A stretch of 64,000 bases of DNA from Chitinophagaceae bacterium 26-R-25 (GTDB lineage Bacteria > Bacteroidota > Bacteroidia > Chitinophagales > Chitinophagaceae), in contig JARWSJ010000005.1 in assembly GCA_029906195.1 (NCBI GenBank), positions 1 to 64,000 on the forward strand, read 5' to 3'. The notes below the pieces were generated by a model, which was given only the letters and a program-made list of their open reading frames with translations, did not search any database and was not told the DNA's origin. This document shows, one piece after another, positions 1 to 8,354 of this stretch. The translations under genes were made by a program, and so were the position numbers. Position 1 is the first letter of the stretch, and the number at the start of each line of letters is the position of its first letter.

Positions 1-272
1 CAACGTCTGATTCTGTAATATTATTCGCTTCGCTTTAAAGTTACCTTACCATAAATTAAAATTTATGTACTGTTGCTTTCCATTCTTTCAAAGATCTTTA
101 TTTAGTGGAGAAGTGAACATCGATTGCTCTGCTTTCTCTTCCCGCTAAACTTTTGTTGATGTCGAAGTTTGACCTCCCTGAACCGCCGCCCTTGCAGCGT
201 TCACATCCCTTGTTATCTTAAGAACTTTTTTCCTTTTCCTCTTTCCTAACCGCTTCATTTTCAATCGGGTTG
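1..272 (-). other. rRNA operon leader (16S lies beyond left edge)
   Basis: Read on the minus strand, this is untranslated sequence downstream of two tandem promoters. It carries a boxA-like GATCTTTGA (plus-strand 89-97), the kind of motif found ahead of 16S genes. No ORF is present. The 16S gene itself is not in the window, so the call is inferred from promoter architecture and leader motifs. Confidence 0.6.
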
Positions 273-302
273 CAAAGGTAAGCTTTCTTTTTAAACTGCC
301 AA
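273..302 (-). promoter_or_regulatory. rRNA promoter P2 (proximal)
   Basis: Minus-strand TTG (300-302), a 19-bp spacer, then TACCTTTG (273-280). This is the Bacteroidota sigma consensus, pointing leftward. Confidence 0.7.
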
Positions 303-445
303 ATTTTATTTCAAAATTTTTAAAGTTTTTTTCTTTCCATTCTCTTCTCTAAACCTCTTTTCTCTCTCCTCACTTCCTCCTCTTTTCCCTGCTTACTTTT
401 CAACTCCCTTTCCGTTAAGATCTTCCCCCGTTTCGATTGGGGTTG

Positions 446-475
446 CAAATGTAGGACTGATTTCAATACCAACAA
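446..475 (-). promoter_or_regulatory. rRNA promoter P1 (distal)
   Basis: Minus-strand TTG (473-475), a 19-bp spacer, then TACATTTG (446-453). Its spacing is identical to the second promoter about 173 bp downstream, and GCAACCC follows both -7 boxes. Tandem strong promoters of this kind are typical of rRNA operons. Confidence 0.7.
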
Positions 476-980
476 GTTTTTTTACTAAAATATTTTACCA
501 ATTTATTCCGTATGGCCCCAAAACCTTGTAGCAGCAAGCCTTATACAAAAAATAAAAATCTATCATCGCTTTGAAAACACTTTTGAACGACCATCAAAAT
601 CACCCTTTTGTTTTACATAAATACCCGTTCGCCAAAGCAACCGCCAGGGAAGTAAATGCAACACATTATGTATTCTTTTAAAGGGTCGAGGGTTGAAGAG
701 ATATATAACTCAGACAAAATAGAAGCGAACGGCATTGAAGCAGCTGCAACATATTAAGCATTCTTTAAATGGTTCGATGGAGGGTGATTCTGAAAAAGAT
801 GAAGCCTGGTGCTTCGCCCAATCCATATTCCATCGTTGAAGTGAGTGACACAACGATGCTTAATAGATATTCTAGCGCTGGCCCAATAATTTCCCCGAAG
901 CCACAGCTACATATATATGAGCTGGCTCTTCTCTTGAAAAATGTGGTCCTATTCTGCAAGAAATCAACAAGTAAAGCTTG
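476..980. other. Intergenic region without a recognised gene
   Basis: About 500 bp between the leftward rRNA promoters and ubiE. Short open frames exist on both strands, but none has a recognisable product, ribosome binding site or promoter. I see no RNA gene here. Confidence 0.5.
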
Positions 981-988
981 TACCTTTG
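981..988 (+). promoter_or_regulatory. -7 box of ubiE
   Basis: TACCTTTG ends 7 nt before the ATG at 996, so the transcript would have almost no leader. No clear TTG lies 19-21 bp upstream, so the promoter is incomplete. Confidence 0.45.
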
Positions 989-995
989 CCACCCT

Positions 996-1751
996 ATGGT
1001 GGAAAAATTACCGCACGATTCAATTGTTCCGTTTAAAGAATCTGAGGCTAATAAGAAGGCTCAGGTCGCGGACATGTTTGATAAGATCGCTTTTCGTTAT
1101 GATTTTTTGAACCGCTTTTTAAGCGGAGGGATTGACATTACGTGGCGCAAAAAGGCAATTAAAGAACTGAGAGAGATTAAGCCAAAGAAAGTTTTGGATG
1201 TTGCCACGGGAACTGCCGATGTCGCTATCATGACGCAGAAATATCTGAACCCTGATAAAATTGTTGGCATAGATATTTCTAATGGAATGCTGGAACTGGG
1301 GCGGAAGAAAATCGCAAAAGCTTTGTTAAACGACAAAATCGAGCTTCAGCAAGGCGATAGTGAGACAATAAACTTTCCTGACAATTCGTTTGATGCGGTG
1401 ACCGTAGCTTTTGGAGTTCGCAACTTCGAAAATCTGAGAAAAGGTCTTGATGAGATGTTGCGCGTTTTAAAACCCGGGGGCAAACTGGTGGTTTTAGAGT
1501 TTTCAAAACCAACCGTTTCCGGATTTAAAGGTTTGTACAAGCTATATATGAACCTTATTGCCCCAGGTGTTGGTAAAATGATCTCCAAAAACAAGGATGC
1601 CTACCAATATCTTAATGATTCCGTTCAAGCTTTTCCCCAGGGCCAGGAATTTGTGAATATTTTAAATGAAGAAGGGTACGTTGATACCTACTTAAAAAAA
1701 CTTACGTTAGGAATATGTACAATTTATTGCGGCAAAAAGAAATACGGCTAA
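996..1751 (+). CDS. ubiE: Demethylmenaquinone methyltransferase (MenG/UbiE)
   Basis: A 251-residue class I SAM-dependent methyltransferase that performs the final C-methylation of demethylmenaquinone; Bacteroidota respire with menaquinone. The SAM-binding motif VLDVATGTAD is at residues 66-75, GDSETINFPDNSFDAV follows in the middle, and the family motif VAFGVRNFENL comes next. I chose ATG 996 over the in-frame TTG at 978 because a TACCTTTG box occupies 981-988 and would place the TTG upstream of the transcript. The last 37 bases overlap the start of porT, a linkage known in Bacteroidota. Confidence 0.93.
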   Translation: MVEKLPHDSIVPFKESEANKKAQVADMFDKIAFRYDFLNRFLSGGIDITWRKKAIKELREIKPKKVLDVATGTADVAIMTQKYLNPDKIVGIDISNGMLELGRKKIAKALLNDKIELQQGDSETINFPDNSFDAVTVAFGVRNFENLRKGLDEMLRVLKPGGKLVVLEFSKPTVSGFKGLYKLYMNLIAPGVGKMISKNKDAYQYLNDSVQAFPQGQEFVNILNEEGYVDTYLKKLTLGICTIYCGKKKYG

Positions 1752-2458
1752 AGATCCTACCTCTGGGAATTTTTTTATTGCTTTTTTCTATTACCGCTCA
1801 GTGTCAATTGCGTGATCGCTTAAATCTTCCTGATAATGATGACAAGCGTTATACAATAGGCATCATTTTAATGGGCACGCAGAACAGGTTTCAGATAAGC
1901 CAGCATCCGCAATTTTTGGCAACCGATAGTGTTCTTACAAGTAATCCAATTACTTCGATGGGTTTAGGAATTGGTGGTATGCACACGTTGCGTTTGTCAA
2001 AAAGATTTGAGGTGAGGGCAGTTTTCCCGCAATTGCTATTTGTGAATAAGACGCTTTCATACACATTGAAATATCCTGAATCGGGAGAATCAACAACTAC
2101 AACAAAAACTGTAGAATCTATTTTGCTTGGTTTTCCAGTGCAGTTAAAATTGAAATCGGACAGGATCGATAATTTTCGTGTGTATATGTTTGCGGGCGCG
2201 AAGTGGGAATATGACCTTTCTTCCAAGGCACAGGAAAAGAACGCTGAGCAGTTCGTGAAGCTTAAATCTTCAGATTTTGGGATTGAAGCGGGTTTAGGAT
2301 TCAATTTTTACATGCGATATTTTATCTTATCTCCTGAGTTAAAAATAAGTAATGGCATTTCGAATGTACATAGTCGTGATCCGGATCTGAAGTTCTCCAA
2401 TGTGATCGATAAGATACAATCAAGGCAAATAATTTTCTCGCTGATATTTGAAGGATAG
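1715..2458 (+). CDS. porT: PorT-family outer-membrane protein, type IX secretion
   Basis: A 247-residue protein with a hydrophobic signal segment (about residues 14-30, IFLLLFSITAQC). The mature chain shows alternating beta-strand patterns ending in an aromatic-rich strand, IIFSLIFEG, as expected of an outer-membrane beta barrel. NRFQISQHPQFLATDS near the mature N-terminus matches what I know of PorT, a component of the type IX secretion machinery needed for protein export and gliding. Its position directly after ubiE, with a 37-bp overlap, is the conserved context of porT in this phylum. If not PorT itself, it is a PorT-like porin-family barrel. Confidence 0.8.
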   Translation: MYNLLRQKEIRLKILPLGIFLLLFSITAQCQLRDRLNLPDNDDKRYTIGIILMGTQNRFQISQHPQFLATDSVLTSNPITSMGLGIGGMHTLRLSKRFEVRAVFPQLLFVNKTLSYTLKYPESGESTTTTKTVESILLGFPVQLKLKSDRIDNFRVYMFAGAKWEYDLSSKAQEKNAEQFVKLKSSDFGIEAGLGFNFYMRYFILSPELKISNGISNVHSRDPDLKFSNVIDKIQSRQIIFSLIFEG

Positions 2459-2475
2459 ACGAGGATTAAAAAATT

Positions 2476-2507
2476 AAAAAGGACGAAGATAATTCGTCCT
2501 TTTTTTT
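2476..2507 (+). terminator. Terminator after porT
   Basis: Stem GGACGAA/TTCGTCC with loop GATAA, an A-run before and a T-run after. It could work in both directions. Confidence 0.8.
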
Positions 2508-2618
2508 GTTTACAGATCCTCTTATCTGTAGTTATAAAATCCTTTCACATTTTTTTAGCATTTTCTTTTTAAACACGGTGTTGTTTTTGAGTCAAAGATG
2601 TAGCTAAAATAATACGCT

Positions 2619-2951
2619 ATGAAAAAGTTACTTATGTTCGGACTGATTGCTTTAGGTTCTATTACTTATGCAAAAGCTCAGGTTTCAGTAAATATAAATG
2701 CAGGTGTTGTTATAGGTCCTCGTCACGGTGTTGTATGTGCGCCTCCGGTAGTTTACCAAAGGCCTCCTGTAAGGGCGTGCGCGCCTACTCAAGTGGTTTA
2801 TGTGGCTCCACCACCGCCCCCGGTGTATTATGCACCGGCACCAGTTTATGTTGAGAGAAGAGTTTATTACGATGACCGTTGCGAAAGGGGGCACGGCCAC
2901 GGACATGCGTACGGGCACAATAAAGGCTGGAAACATGGATACAGAGATTAA
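2619..2951 (+). CDS. Small secreted Pro/Tyr- and Gly/His-rich protein
   Basis: A 110-residue protein with a clear signal peptide (MKKLLMFGLIALGSITYAKA, cleavage near residue 20). The mature part contains a Pro/Val/Tyr-rich section with VAPPPPPVYYAPAP (about residues 62-75) and a C-terminal Gly/His-rich section, RGHGHGHAYGHNKGWKHG, that could bind metal. Small low-complexity exported proteins of this style are common in Bacteroidota and usually annotated as hypothetical. It stands alone with its own terminator. I do not recognise a function. Confidence 0.75.
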   Translation: MKKLLMFGLIALGSITYAKAQVSVNINAGVVIGPRHGVVCAPPVVYQRPPVRACAPTQVVYVAPPPPPVYYAPAPVYVERRVYYDDRCERGHGHGHAYGHNKGWKHGYRD

Positions 2952-2969
2952 TTGAGGGGTTAATAAGGG

Positions 2970-3002
2970 ATGGCCGTCAGCAATGACGGCCATTATTTTT
3001 TT
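2970..3002 (+). terminator. Terminator after the secreted protein gene
   Basis: Perfect 9-bp stem ATGGCCGTC/GACGGCCAT (2970-2978 with 2985-2993), then TTATTTTTTT. Confidence 0.85.
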
Positions 3003-3046
3003 AAGTAAAAATTCAAAAGGGTGAAGCATGAACGCAACAGACAACA

Positions 3047-3745
3047 TCAGATCATCAATAACGTAGCTGCAATTATGCCTGCAGTTTCTGTCCTTAATCT
3101 TGTGTTGCCCAGTGATACCGGGATGAAGTTTTGGCCAATTGCCAAATCGACTTCTTCCTGGGAGAAATCACCTTCTGGACCTATCAAAATTATTTGGGAA
3201 GTATTTGTATCAACGACTTTCTTTAACTCGCTTTTTTCGCCATCTATGCAATGCGCAACAAACTTTTTTTCCGGAGTCGCAGATTGAATTACAGACGCTA
3301 ATTTTTGCGGTTCCGGCAACTCGGGTAGCCATACTTGTTGACTTTGTAGCATTGCGCTCACAAGAATGTTTTTCATTCTATCATGGCGGAAATGTTGCTT
3401 TTCAGTTCTTTCGCTTAAAAGAGGAATGATTTCACTAATGCCTAATTCCGTTGCTTTTTCTAAAAACCACTCAAATCGACTGGCATTTTTCAAAAGCGAT
3501 ATAGCGATGATTGCCTTGTTTTTTTTTGCTTCTGTGTAAACTGATTCTTTTACCTCAACAGTACATTTCTTCTTGTGATCGTCAATGATCGTTACCGTGA
3601 GCAAGCTTCCTTTTCCATCTGTAAGTTGCAGCATCTCTCCTATGCGCATGCGCAAAACCTGGACAACATGTTTTGAAGTTTCTTCCGATAAAACGATCGT
3701 CTTTTGATTGGGAGTATATTCTGAAATATAAAAGAAGGGAAGCAT
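3047..3745 (-). CDS. rsmE: 16S rRNA (uracil(1498)-N3)-methyltransferase RsmE
   Basis: A 232-residue SPOUT-family methyltransferase that modifies U1498 in the decoding region of 16S rRNA. An N-terminal PUA-like part (LPFFYISEYTP, HVVQVLRMRIGE, LTDGKG) precedes the knotted SAM-binding domain. There, LIGPEGDFSQEEVDLA and SLGNTRLRTETAGIIA are the family signatures near the C-terminus. The first ATG (3743-3745, giving MLPFFYIS) fits the family's usual N-terminus better than the in-frame TTG at 3760. It faces a repeat block that separates it from dnaB on the same strand. Confidence 0.93.
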   Translation of the reverse strand: MLPFFYISEYTPNQKTIVLSEETSKHVVQVLRMRIGEMLQLTDGKGSLLTVTIIDDHKKKCTVEVKESVYTEAKKNKAIIAISLLKNASRFEWFLEKATELGISEIIPLLSERTEKQHFRHDRMKNILVSAMLQSQQVWLPELPEPQKLASVIQSATPEKKFVAHCIDGEKSELKKVVDTNTSQIILIGPEGDFSQEEVDLAIGQNFIPVSLGNTRLRTETAGIIAATLLMI

Positions 3746-3758
3746 GATTGATTGTGTC

Positions 3759-3860
3759 AATTTGAAAATTTGAAAATTTGAAAATGCTCATTATGCGCCT
3801 TTGATTAAAGTTCGCGTGCTGTCTCATTTTCAAATTTTCAAATTTGCATATTCTCAAATT
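3759..3860. repeat. Inverted repeat block, AATTTGAAA family
   Basis: Left arm: iterated AATTTGAAA. Right arm (3825-3860): iterated TTTCAAATT. About 40 bp lie between. The block fills the dnaB-rsmE gap. Confidence 0.8.
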
Positions 3861-5430
3861 AGAATGGTGCATCGTCGTCAATATCCATGTTATTCATTTT
3901 GCTGCCGAATTGGTTGTAGAGTTTTGCTCCACCGCCAGCGCCTGCGTCGGCACCACCACCATCGCCAACAGGTTTCCAGCTGCCACCACCGGCCGGAAGG
4001 CCTGCGCCGAAATCGTCTTGTTCCATTTCGACGAACTTTTGGATATGCAACAAGGCTTTCAGTTTAATTGTCTCGAGCGAACCGTTACGGTGTTTCGCGA
4101 TCTTAATGTGGGTTTCACCTTTGTTGGCTTCGCCCATTTCATTTTGATTGATATCGTAATACTCCGGACGGTAAATGAACATAACCATATCGGCATCCTG
4201 CTCGATCGCACCGGACTCACGAAGGTCACTCAACTGAGGGATCTTGTTTCCATCTTTGCGGCTTTCTACCGCACGACTCAACTGACTCAGTGCGATGATC
4301 GGCACGCCAAGTTCTTTTGCTAGTTGTTTTAATGAACGGGAAATCTGGCTGATCTCCTGCTCACGGTTGGTATTTTTTTCGCCACCTCCACTCATCAATT
4401 GAAGGTAGTCGATGATGATCATTCCGATGTTGTGCTTATTCTTTAATCTGCGGCATTTTGCACGCAACTCGAAGACGTTTAGTGCTGCGGTATCATCAAT
4501 GAAGAGCGGCGCCTGAGTAAGCCTCTGGATACCCTTTGCATAGAGCTGCTTCATTTCATATTCTTCCAGTTTACCGCGGGTAATTTTTTCGAGCCAAATT
4601 TCACTTTCTGCGGAAAGGATACGTGTTACCAGCTGAGCGGCACTCATCTCAAGACTGAAAAAAGCAACTCCGGTCGGCTTGGTCGGATGAAGGGCCGCAG
4701 AACGGGCAAGGTTAAGGGCGAATGCGGTTTTACCCACAGCCGGCCTTGCCGCGAGAATGATCAAATCCGTTGGCTGCCATCCGTATGTAACTTTATCCAA
4801 AGATGTGAATCCGCTTGGCACGCCACTGATCTCTTCTGTACGGTGGCGCATGTCTTCGATACGCTGAATGGTTTTTACCAATACAGAGTCGATACTTTCG
4901 AAGTTCTTTTTCAGATAGTTGTTGGTTATCTGGAAAAGTTTGTCTTCTGCTTTATCCAACAACTCGAATACTTCTGTTGAATCTTCGTAGGCGTCGCCGA
5001 TGATCTCACCGCTGATGCGGATCAATTCCCTTTGAATGAATTTTTGAACAATGATACGGGCGTGTGCTTCGATGTTAGCCGAAGACACAACTGTATTGGT
5101 GAGCTTGGTAACGTAGTAAGGACCTCCGATAACGTCCAATTCTCCTCTGAATTTCAGCTCTTCTACTACGGTTAATATATCTATGGGCTGGCTTTTTTGT
5201 GCCAGGCCGAGCATACATCTAAAAATTCTCTGATGGGCATCCAGGTAAAAACACTCTGGTTTCAGGATTTCAATCACCACGTCAAATGCACCTTTTTCGA
5301 GCATAACGGCACCTAGTACAGCTTCCTCCAGTTCTTTCGCCTGGGGGGGCACTTTGCCATATACCATTGTGCTCAGGTCTACGGATCTTTTTCCTCGTTG
5401 CTTGCGATCTTTTAGGTTAGTTAATTCCAT
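3859..5430 (-). CDS. dnaB: Replicative DNA helicase DnaB
   Basis: A 523-residue hexameric replicative helicase. The N-terminal DnaB domain (about residues 28-130, PPQAKELEEAVLGAVMLE) is followed by the RecA-like motor with Walker A ARPAVGKTA at 228-236, Walker B IIIIDYLQLM, and LSQLSRAVESR. The start METLNLKD-like region (reads MELTNLKD) is a normal ATG. The C-terminal 50 residues are a Gly-rich disordered tail ending MDIDDDAPF, which closely resembles the acidic tip of bacterial SSB proteins (DDDIPF). A cluster of DnaA boxes lies 235-350 bp upstream of the start. Confidence 0.97.
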   Translation of the reverse strand: MELTNLKDRKQRGKRSVDLSTMVYGKVPPQAKELEEAVLGAVMLEKGAFDVVIEILKPECFYLDAHQRIFRCMLGLAQKSQPIDILTVVEELKFRGELDVIGGPYYVTKLTNTVVSSANIEAHARIIVQKFIQRELIRISGEIIGDAYEDSTEVFELLDKAEDKLFQITNNYLKKNFESIDSVLVKTIQRIEDMRHRTEEISGVPSGFTSLDKVTYGWQPTDLIILAARPAVGKTAFALNLARSAALHPTKPTGVAFFSLEMSAAQLVTRILSAESEIWLEKITRGKLEEYEMKQLYAKGIQRLTQAPLFIDDTAALNVFELRAKCRRLKNKHNIGMIIIDYLQLMSGGGEKNTNREQEISQISRSLKQLAKELGVPIIALSQLSRAVESRKDGNKIPQLSDLRESGAIEQDADMVMFIYRPEYYDINQNEMGEANKGETHIKIAKHRNGSLETIKLKALLHIQKFVEMEQDDFGAGLPAGGGSWKPVGDGGGADAGAGGGAKLYNQFGSKMNNMDIDDDAPF

Positions 5431-5627
5431 GTTTTCAGAACAATAAATGTTTTAACCATTGATTTTGAAACCAATGACTAACGGGTTGTCGTGTTCAGCC
5501 TATCTTTTTACTCTTGGCGTTCTCTCGGTTTTGGTGGCGTTGTGTCCTTTAAGAAATTGTTATGGCAATATGAACAAAATGTTATCCCAGTAAGTCAGGA
5601 CGGCGAATATAAACAGCAATGGGCCGA

Positions 5628-5790
5628 ATGAAAAAATTTTTTAAATGCTTAAGTTGTACTATAGTAATGCACACACTTATGCACAGCAAAATATAGCTTA
5701 TACACATCAAATCATCAGTCATACACAATTTAAAAAAGTTTTCCGTTCTTTTCGAAACTTAATTCACACGTACTGTGCGTAAATAAAAAG
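5628..5790. other. DnaA-box cluster beside AT-rich DNA (candidate oriC or dnaB regulatory region)
   Basis: Two exact matches to TTATNCACA (5677-5685 TTATGCACA, 5698-5706 TTATACACA) and one-mismatch copies at 5665-5673, 5719-5727 and 5760-5768. A reverse-oriented one-mismatch copy, TGTGCGTAA, lies at 5774-5782. The boxes at 5677, 5698 and 5719 start exactly 21 bp apart, about two helical turns. An A/T tract (5631-5645) flanks the cluster on the left. The remaining gap, 5431-6000, has no gene. An origin call needs skew and dnaA context that I cannot compute; DnaA control of dnaB is the alternative. Confidence 0.5.
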
Positions 5791-6000
5791 ACCCTATTTA
5801 TTGATTTGCGTGGGAAAACTACAGAATGCAATTTCTATCGGAAAGCATATAAAAATAGAACGCCAGAAACCCGAAAAGGCACATACTGCCTGACACTTCA
5901 CACATATCATTTTTATAACATATAACTCAAACACTGCAAAGGCAGGGACTAACAGCTGCGTTCGAATTTGGGAACGGAGGAAAGATAGCAGCAGCGGCCT

Positions 6001-7071
6001 TTAGACCAGCTCAACGGGTGTGTTAAGAAAGACACCAAAACGCTTTGCTGCGGTTTTTAATGCTGATTGATTGCTTTTTGAAATGGTTTCAAAGATGTTT
6101 GGTTCGAGTAGAACCTTATCTTTTTTCAAAGTGCGTTTCCAATTCCCGTCGATATGGCCGTTAATGACGATGGTTGGATTAAATATGCCATTATTGGTGG
6201 CAATATGCTTGATATACTTTTCGTCTACAACAGTAGTTCTGTCGGCATATCCCAGTAAATACTCATCGAAAGCCGGCAGGAGGTGTATGGATGGTTTCTT
6301 TTTAACATCGGCCAGTTTTTTAGGTAGCCAATAAACGTTTCCGCCGATTGTCTTTTCTTCAAATTTGTCGTTGACCATTACAAAGGCAGCTTTGACCTCG
6401 GTGAGGGGGAAACCGGACCACCAAACGAAATCTTTAAGTGTGGCCGGGGCATGGCTGGAAAGATAACGTTCGGCTAACATCGCGAGGGCTTCCGCTTTCT
6501 CTATTGGCTTCGCAGGTGGCACCCACTCATCAAGCAAGGCGTGGGTGAACTGTTTCCCGTTCCTTTCTCCGAAGCAGATTAGCTTGTCTAATGAGGCTCT
6601 TAACAAAATGAAGTTCACGCGCAGATCATTGGTTGCAATACCCTTTTTGTTCAGTATCGCAGCGATTTCTGTGCGGGTTAGCTGTTTCCCGTTGCGGAGG
6701 GCTTTTTCAATTGTCGAAAAGCTTTTGGAAAGAATGGCTTGATCAAGCTCCAATCGCTTGTAGTGGCCCGCGTGCAGGGTGTTCAACCTTGGAGCAATCA
6801 GCGACAAAATCCAATGAATATCTGCGGCAGCAAGAAAATGGAGTGTTCCGCGCAACGCCCATGTGCGAACGATGGTTTTTTGTGCTATTGCGGCCTCAAT
6901 AACTTCATCGGTGGCGCCGGGCAAGCGCAATCCAACCGCCCATTTTGCGGCCGCATAGTCTTGCGCCTGCATTGCACCAAGCGCGGCAACGACATCGCCG
7001 GCATCCGCATATGGCTGCTGACTGATCAACTGATTGTGAAGCCTGAGATATTTGACGTCTGAAAGTGTCAT
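6001..7071 (-). CDS. AlkZ/YcaQ-like winged-helix DNA glycosylase
   Basis: A 356-residue protein of the winged-helix DNA-binding family (HTH_42) that includes the AlkZ and YcaQ glycosylases, which unhook alkylated and crosslinked bases. The N-terminal segment LGAMQAQDYAAAKWAVGLR carries the catalytic-type Q-x-Q at Gln35 and Gln37. RTWALRGTLHFLAAADI (about residues 69-85) and LLPAFDEYLLGYADR (about 274-288) are family landmarks. Length matches the family. It is monocistronic between the dnaB upstream region and a lipoprotein gene. Family membership is firm; the substrate is not known. Confidence 0.8.
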   Translation of the reverse strand: MTLSDVKYLRLHNQLISQQPYADAGDVVAALGAMQAQDYAAAKWAVGLRLPGATDEVIEAAIAQKTIVRTWALRGTLHFLAAADIHWILSLIAPRLNTLHAGHYKRLELDQAILSKSFSTIEKALRNGKQLTRTEIAAILNKKGIATNDLRVNFILLRASLDKLICFGERNGKQFTHALLDEWVPPAKPIEKAEALAMLAERYLSSHAPATLKDFVWWSGFPLTEVKAAFVMVNDKFEEKTIGGNVYWLPKKLADVKKKPSIHLLPAFDEYLLGYADRTTVVDEKYIKHIATNNGIFNPTIVINGHIDGNWKRTLKKDKVLLEPNIFETISKSNQSALKTAAKRFGVFLNTPVELV

Positions 7072-7180
7072 GGCAATTAAAAGTAAAAAGTCAAAAAGAA
7101 AAAGTCAAAACCGGAACGAGAGCACTTACTCTTAACACAAAGTACATAACAGCTTGTGACAACAGTATGTCAGTAGTGTA

Positions 7181-7207
7181 AAAAAGAAAACCCGGATGTT
7201 ACCGGGT
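7181..7207 (-). terminator. Terminator after the lipoprotein gene
   Basis: Stem ACCCGG/CCGGGT (7190-7195 with 7202-7207). On the minus strand it is followed by TTTTCTTTTTT. Confidence 0.75.
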
Positions 7208-7231
7208 GCTAATTTTCTATCGTGATTGCGA

Positions 7232-7717
7232 TTATTTTGCCGGGGCAGAAGAACGCGTTACGGAGTAATGCTTAAGTGTTTTTATAGACAGTTCATCGTT
7301 TTCTGCAATAACCAACTTATAAGGCTTGAAATCGCCGCCGTTATCTTTAAATCCTATTATACAGGAATATGGATCTGTACCTTGTTTCAGGACAGGACGA
7401 GGCGCATATCCAAGGTTGGGAAATGTGATCGTGTCGGTTCCTGTTACCTCCTGGTATTGCATTTCCACCTTGTATTTAAACGTATATTTTGTTTCGTACA
7501 GTTTTACGCTGAACTTCCATTTGTTTAAATTGTCTGCCACCGGTTTTTCGAAAACCATCACTGGCTTTGCATTTACGCTAGAACGTTTTTCCGGAATTTC
7601 TGCAATGGTCTCATGTTTTGCAGTGCTGTCTGCAGAGAGAGCTTTCGTGTTACCATTGGTGTTATTACATGCAATAACCATGTAACAAAGGCTTAAAATT
7701 GAGATTATTTTTTTCAT
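7232..7717 (-). CDS. Putative lipoprotein, function unknown
   Basis: From the ATG at 7717 this is a 161-residue protein. Its N-terminus, MKKIISILSLCYMVIACNNT, is a lipoprotein signal with cysteine 17 as the likely lipidated residue. The longer in-frame extension to 7789 has no signal logic and is not used. After a Ser/Thr/Lys linker the mature domain has beta-rich sequence (WKFSVKLYETKYTFKYKVEMQYQE) and a C-terminal KPYKLVIAENDELSIKTLKHY. I do not recognise a named domain. It is monocistronic with its own terminator. Confidence 0.75.
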   Translation of the reverse strand: MKKIISILSLCYMVIACNNTNGNTKALSADSTAKHETIAEIPEKRSSVNAKPVMVFEKPVADNLNKWKFSVKLYETKYTFKYKVEMQYQEVTGTDTITFPNLGYAPRPVLKQGTDPYSCIIGFKDNGGDFKPYKLVIAENDELSIKTLKHYSVTRSSAPAK

Positions 7718-7911
7718 AAGTTGAACGGTAAAGATATTAGTTTTGAATTTTCGATCAGATGGCCTGAAATATTTCAAAAACTGAGCCATTTGTTTGCGAA
7801 AAAGTAGCCAACTTTTTCGCTTCGGAAATTACCTGTCGATAAAAGAATACCCCATTGTCCGGTTTGTAAACATTCGATTGTTATCTATTGAAACAATTAA
7901 AACTTATTACA

Positions 7912-8256
7912 ATGAAAGATTTTATCTTCTTATTCAGAGCGGACTACAAAGACCTGGGACAAGCTTCACCTGAACAGATGCAAGCAAGAACACAAAAATG
8001 GATGGATTGGGTCGGCAGTATCGCAGCGCAAAACAAATTGAGCAGCCGGGGTAACCGTTTAAATCCTGCGGGCAAAGTTGTAAAGAAAGGAAATGTTGTG
8101 ACAGACGGACCTTTTACAGAGATCAAAGAATCTGTGCTTGGCTACATTGTGGTGAAGGCAGAAACTATTGACGAGGCTGTTGAATTATCCGAAGGTTGCC
8201 CAATACTTGCATCTGATGGTACTTCTGTTGAGGTGAGGGAGTTTGATGTAATTTAG
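7912..8256 (+). CDS. YCII-related (DGPF-domain) protein
   Basis: From the ATG at 7912 this is a 114-residue protein. An in-frame TTG at 7888 would add eight residues without family support. It belongs to the YCII/DGPF family: KDFIFLFRADYKDLGQASPEQM at the start, the eponymous TDGPFTEIKESVLGYIVVKA in the middle (about residues 63-82), and a C-terminal DGTSVEVREFDVI. Members are small ferredoxin-fold proteins of unclear activity, repeatedly found next to ECF42-type sigma factors. That is what follows here, across a REP doublet, so the pair is probably one regulatory unit. Confidence 0.88.
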   Translation: MKDFIFLFRADYKDLGQASPEQMQARTQKWMDWVGSIAAQNKLSSRGNRLNPAGKVVKKGNVVTDGPFTEIKESVLGYIVVKAETIDEAVELSEGCPILASDGTSVEVREFDVI

Positions 8257-8271
8257 TCACAGAATGACTCA

Positions 8272-8347
8272 TGGGGCGAATGCGAATGCACTTCGCTGCA
8301 ATTGGCGAACGCGGTTGCTGCGGAGGGCGAATGCGATTCGCCCCTAC
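8272..8347 (+). repeat. REP doublet in the leader of the ECF sigma gene
   Basis: A degenerate left copy (from 8274, GGGGCGAATGCGAATGC) and a perfect right palindrome GGGCGAATGCGATTCGCCC at 8325-8343 followed by CTAC. The right copy ends 7 nt before the sigma factor ATG at 8355. Confidence 0.85.
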
Positions 8348-8354
8348 AATGTTT

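Noticed and set aside
769..1110. Open frame of 113 codons on the plus strand (and a 75-codon frame opposite) before ubiE
   Set aside because: It overlaps the conserved start of ubiE in another frame, has no recognisable domain and no promoter.
7718..7789. 24-residue extension of the lipoprotein
   Set aside because: It would bury the lipoprotein signal MKKIISILSLC inside the chain.
8271..8354. Extended N-terminus of the ECF sigma factor
   Set aside because: It would translate the REP doublet; the conserved protein begins at 8355.
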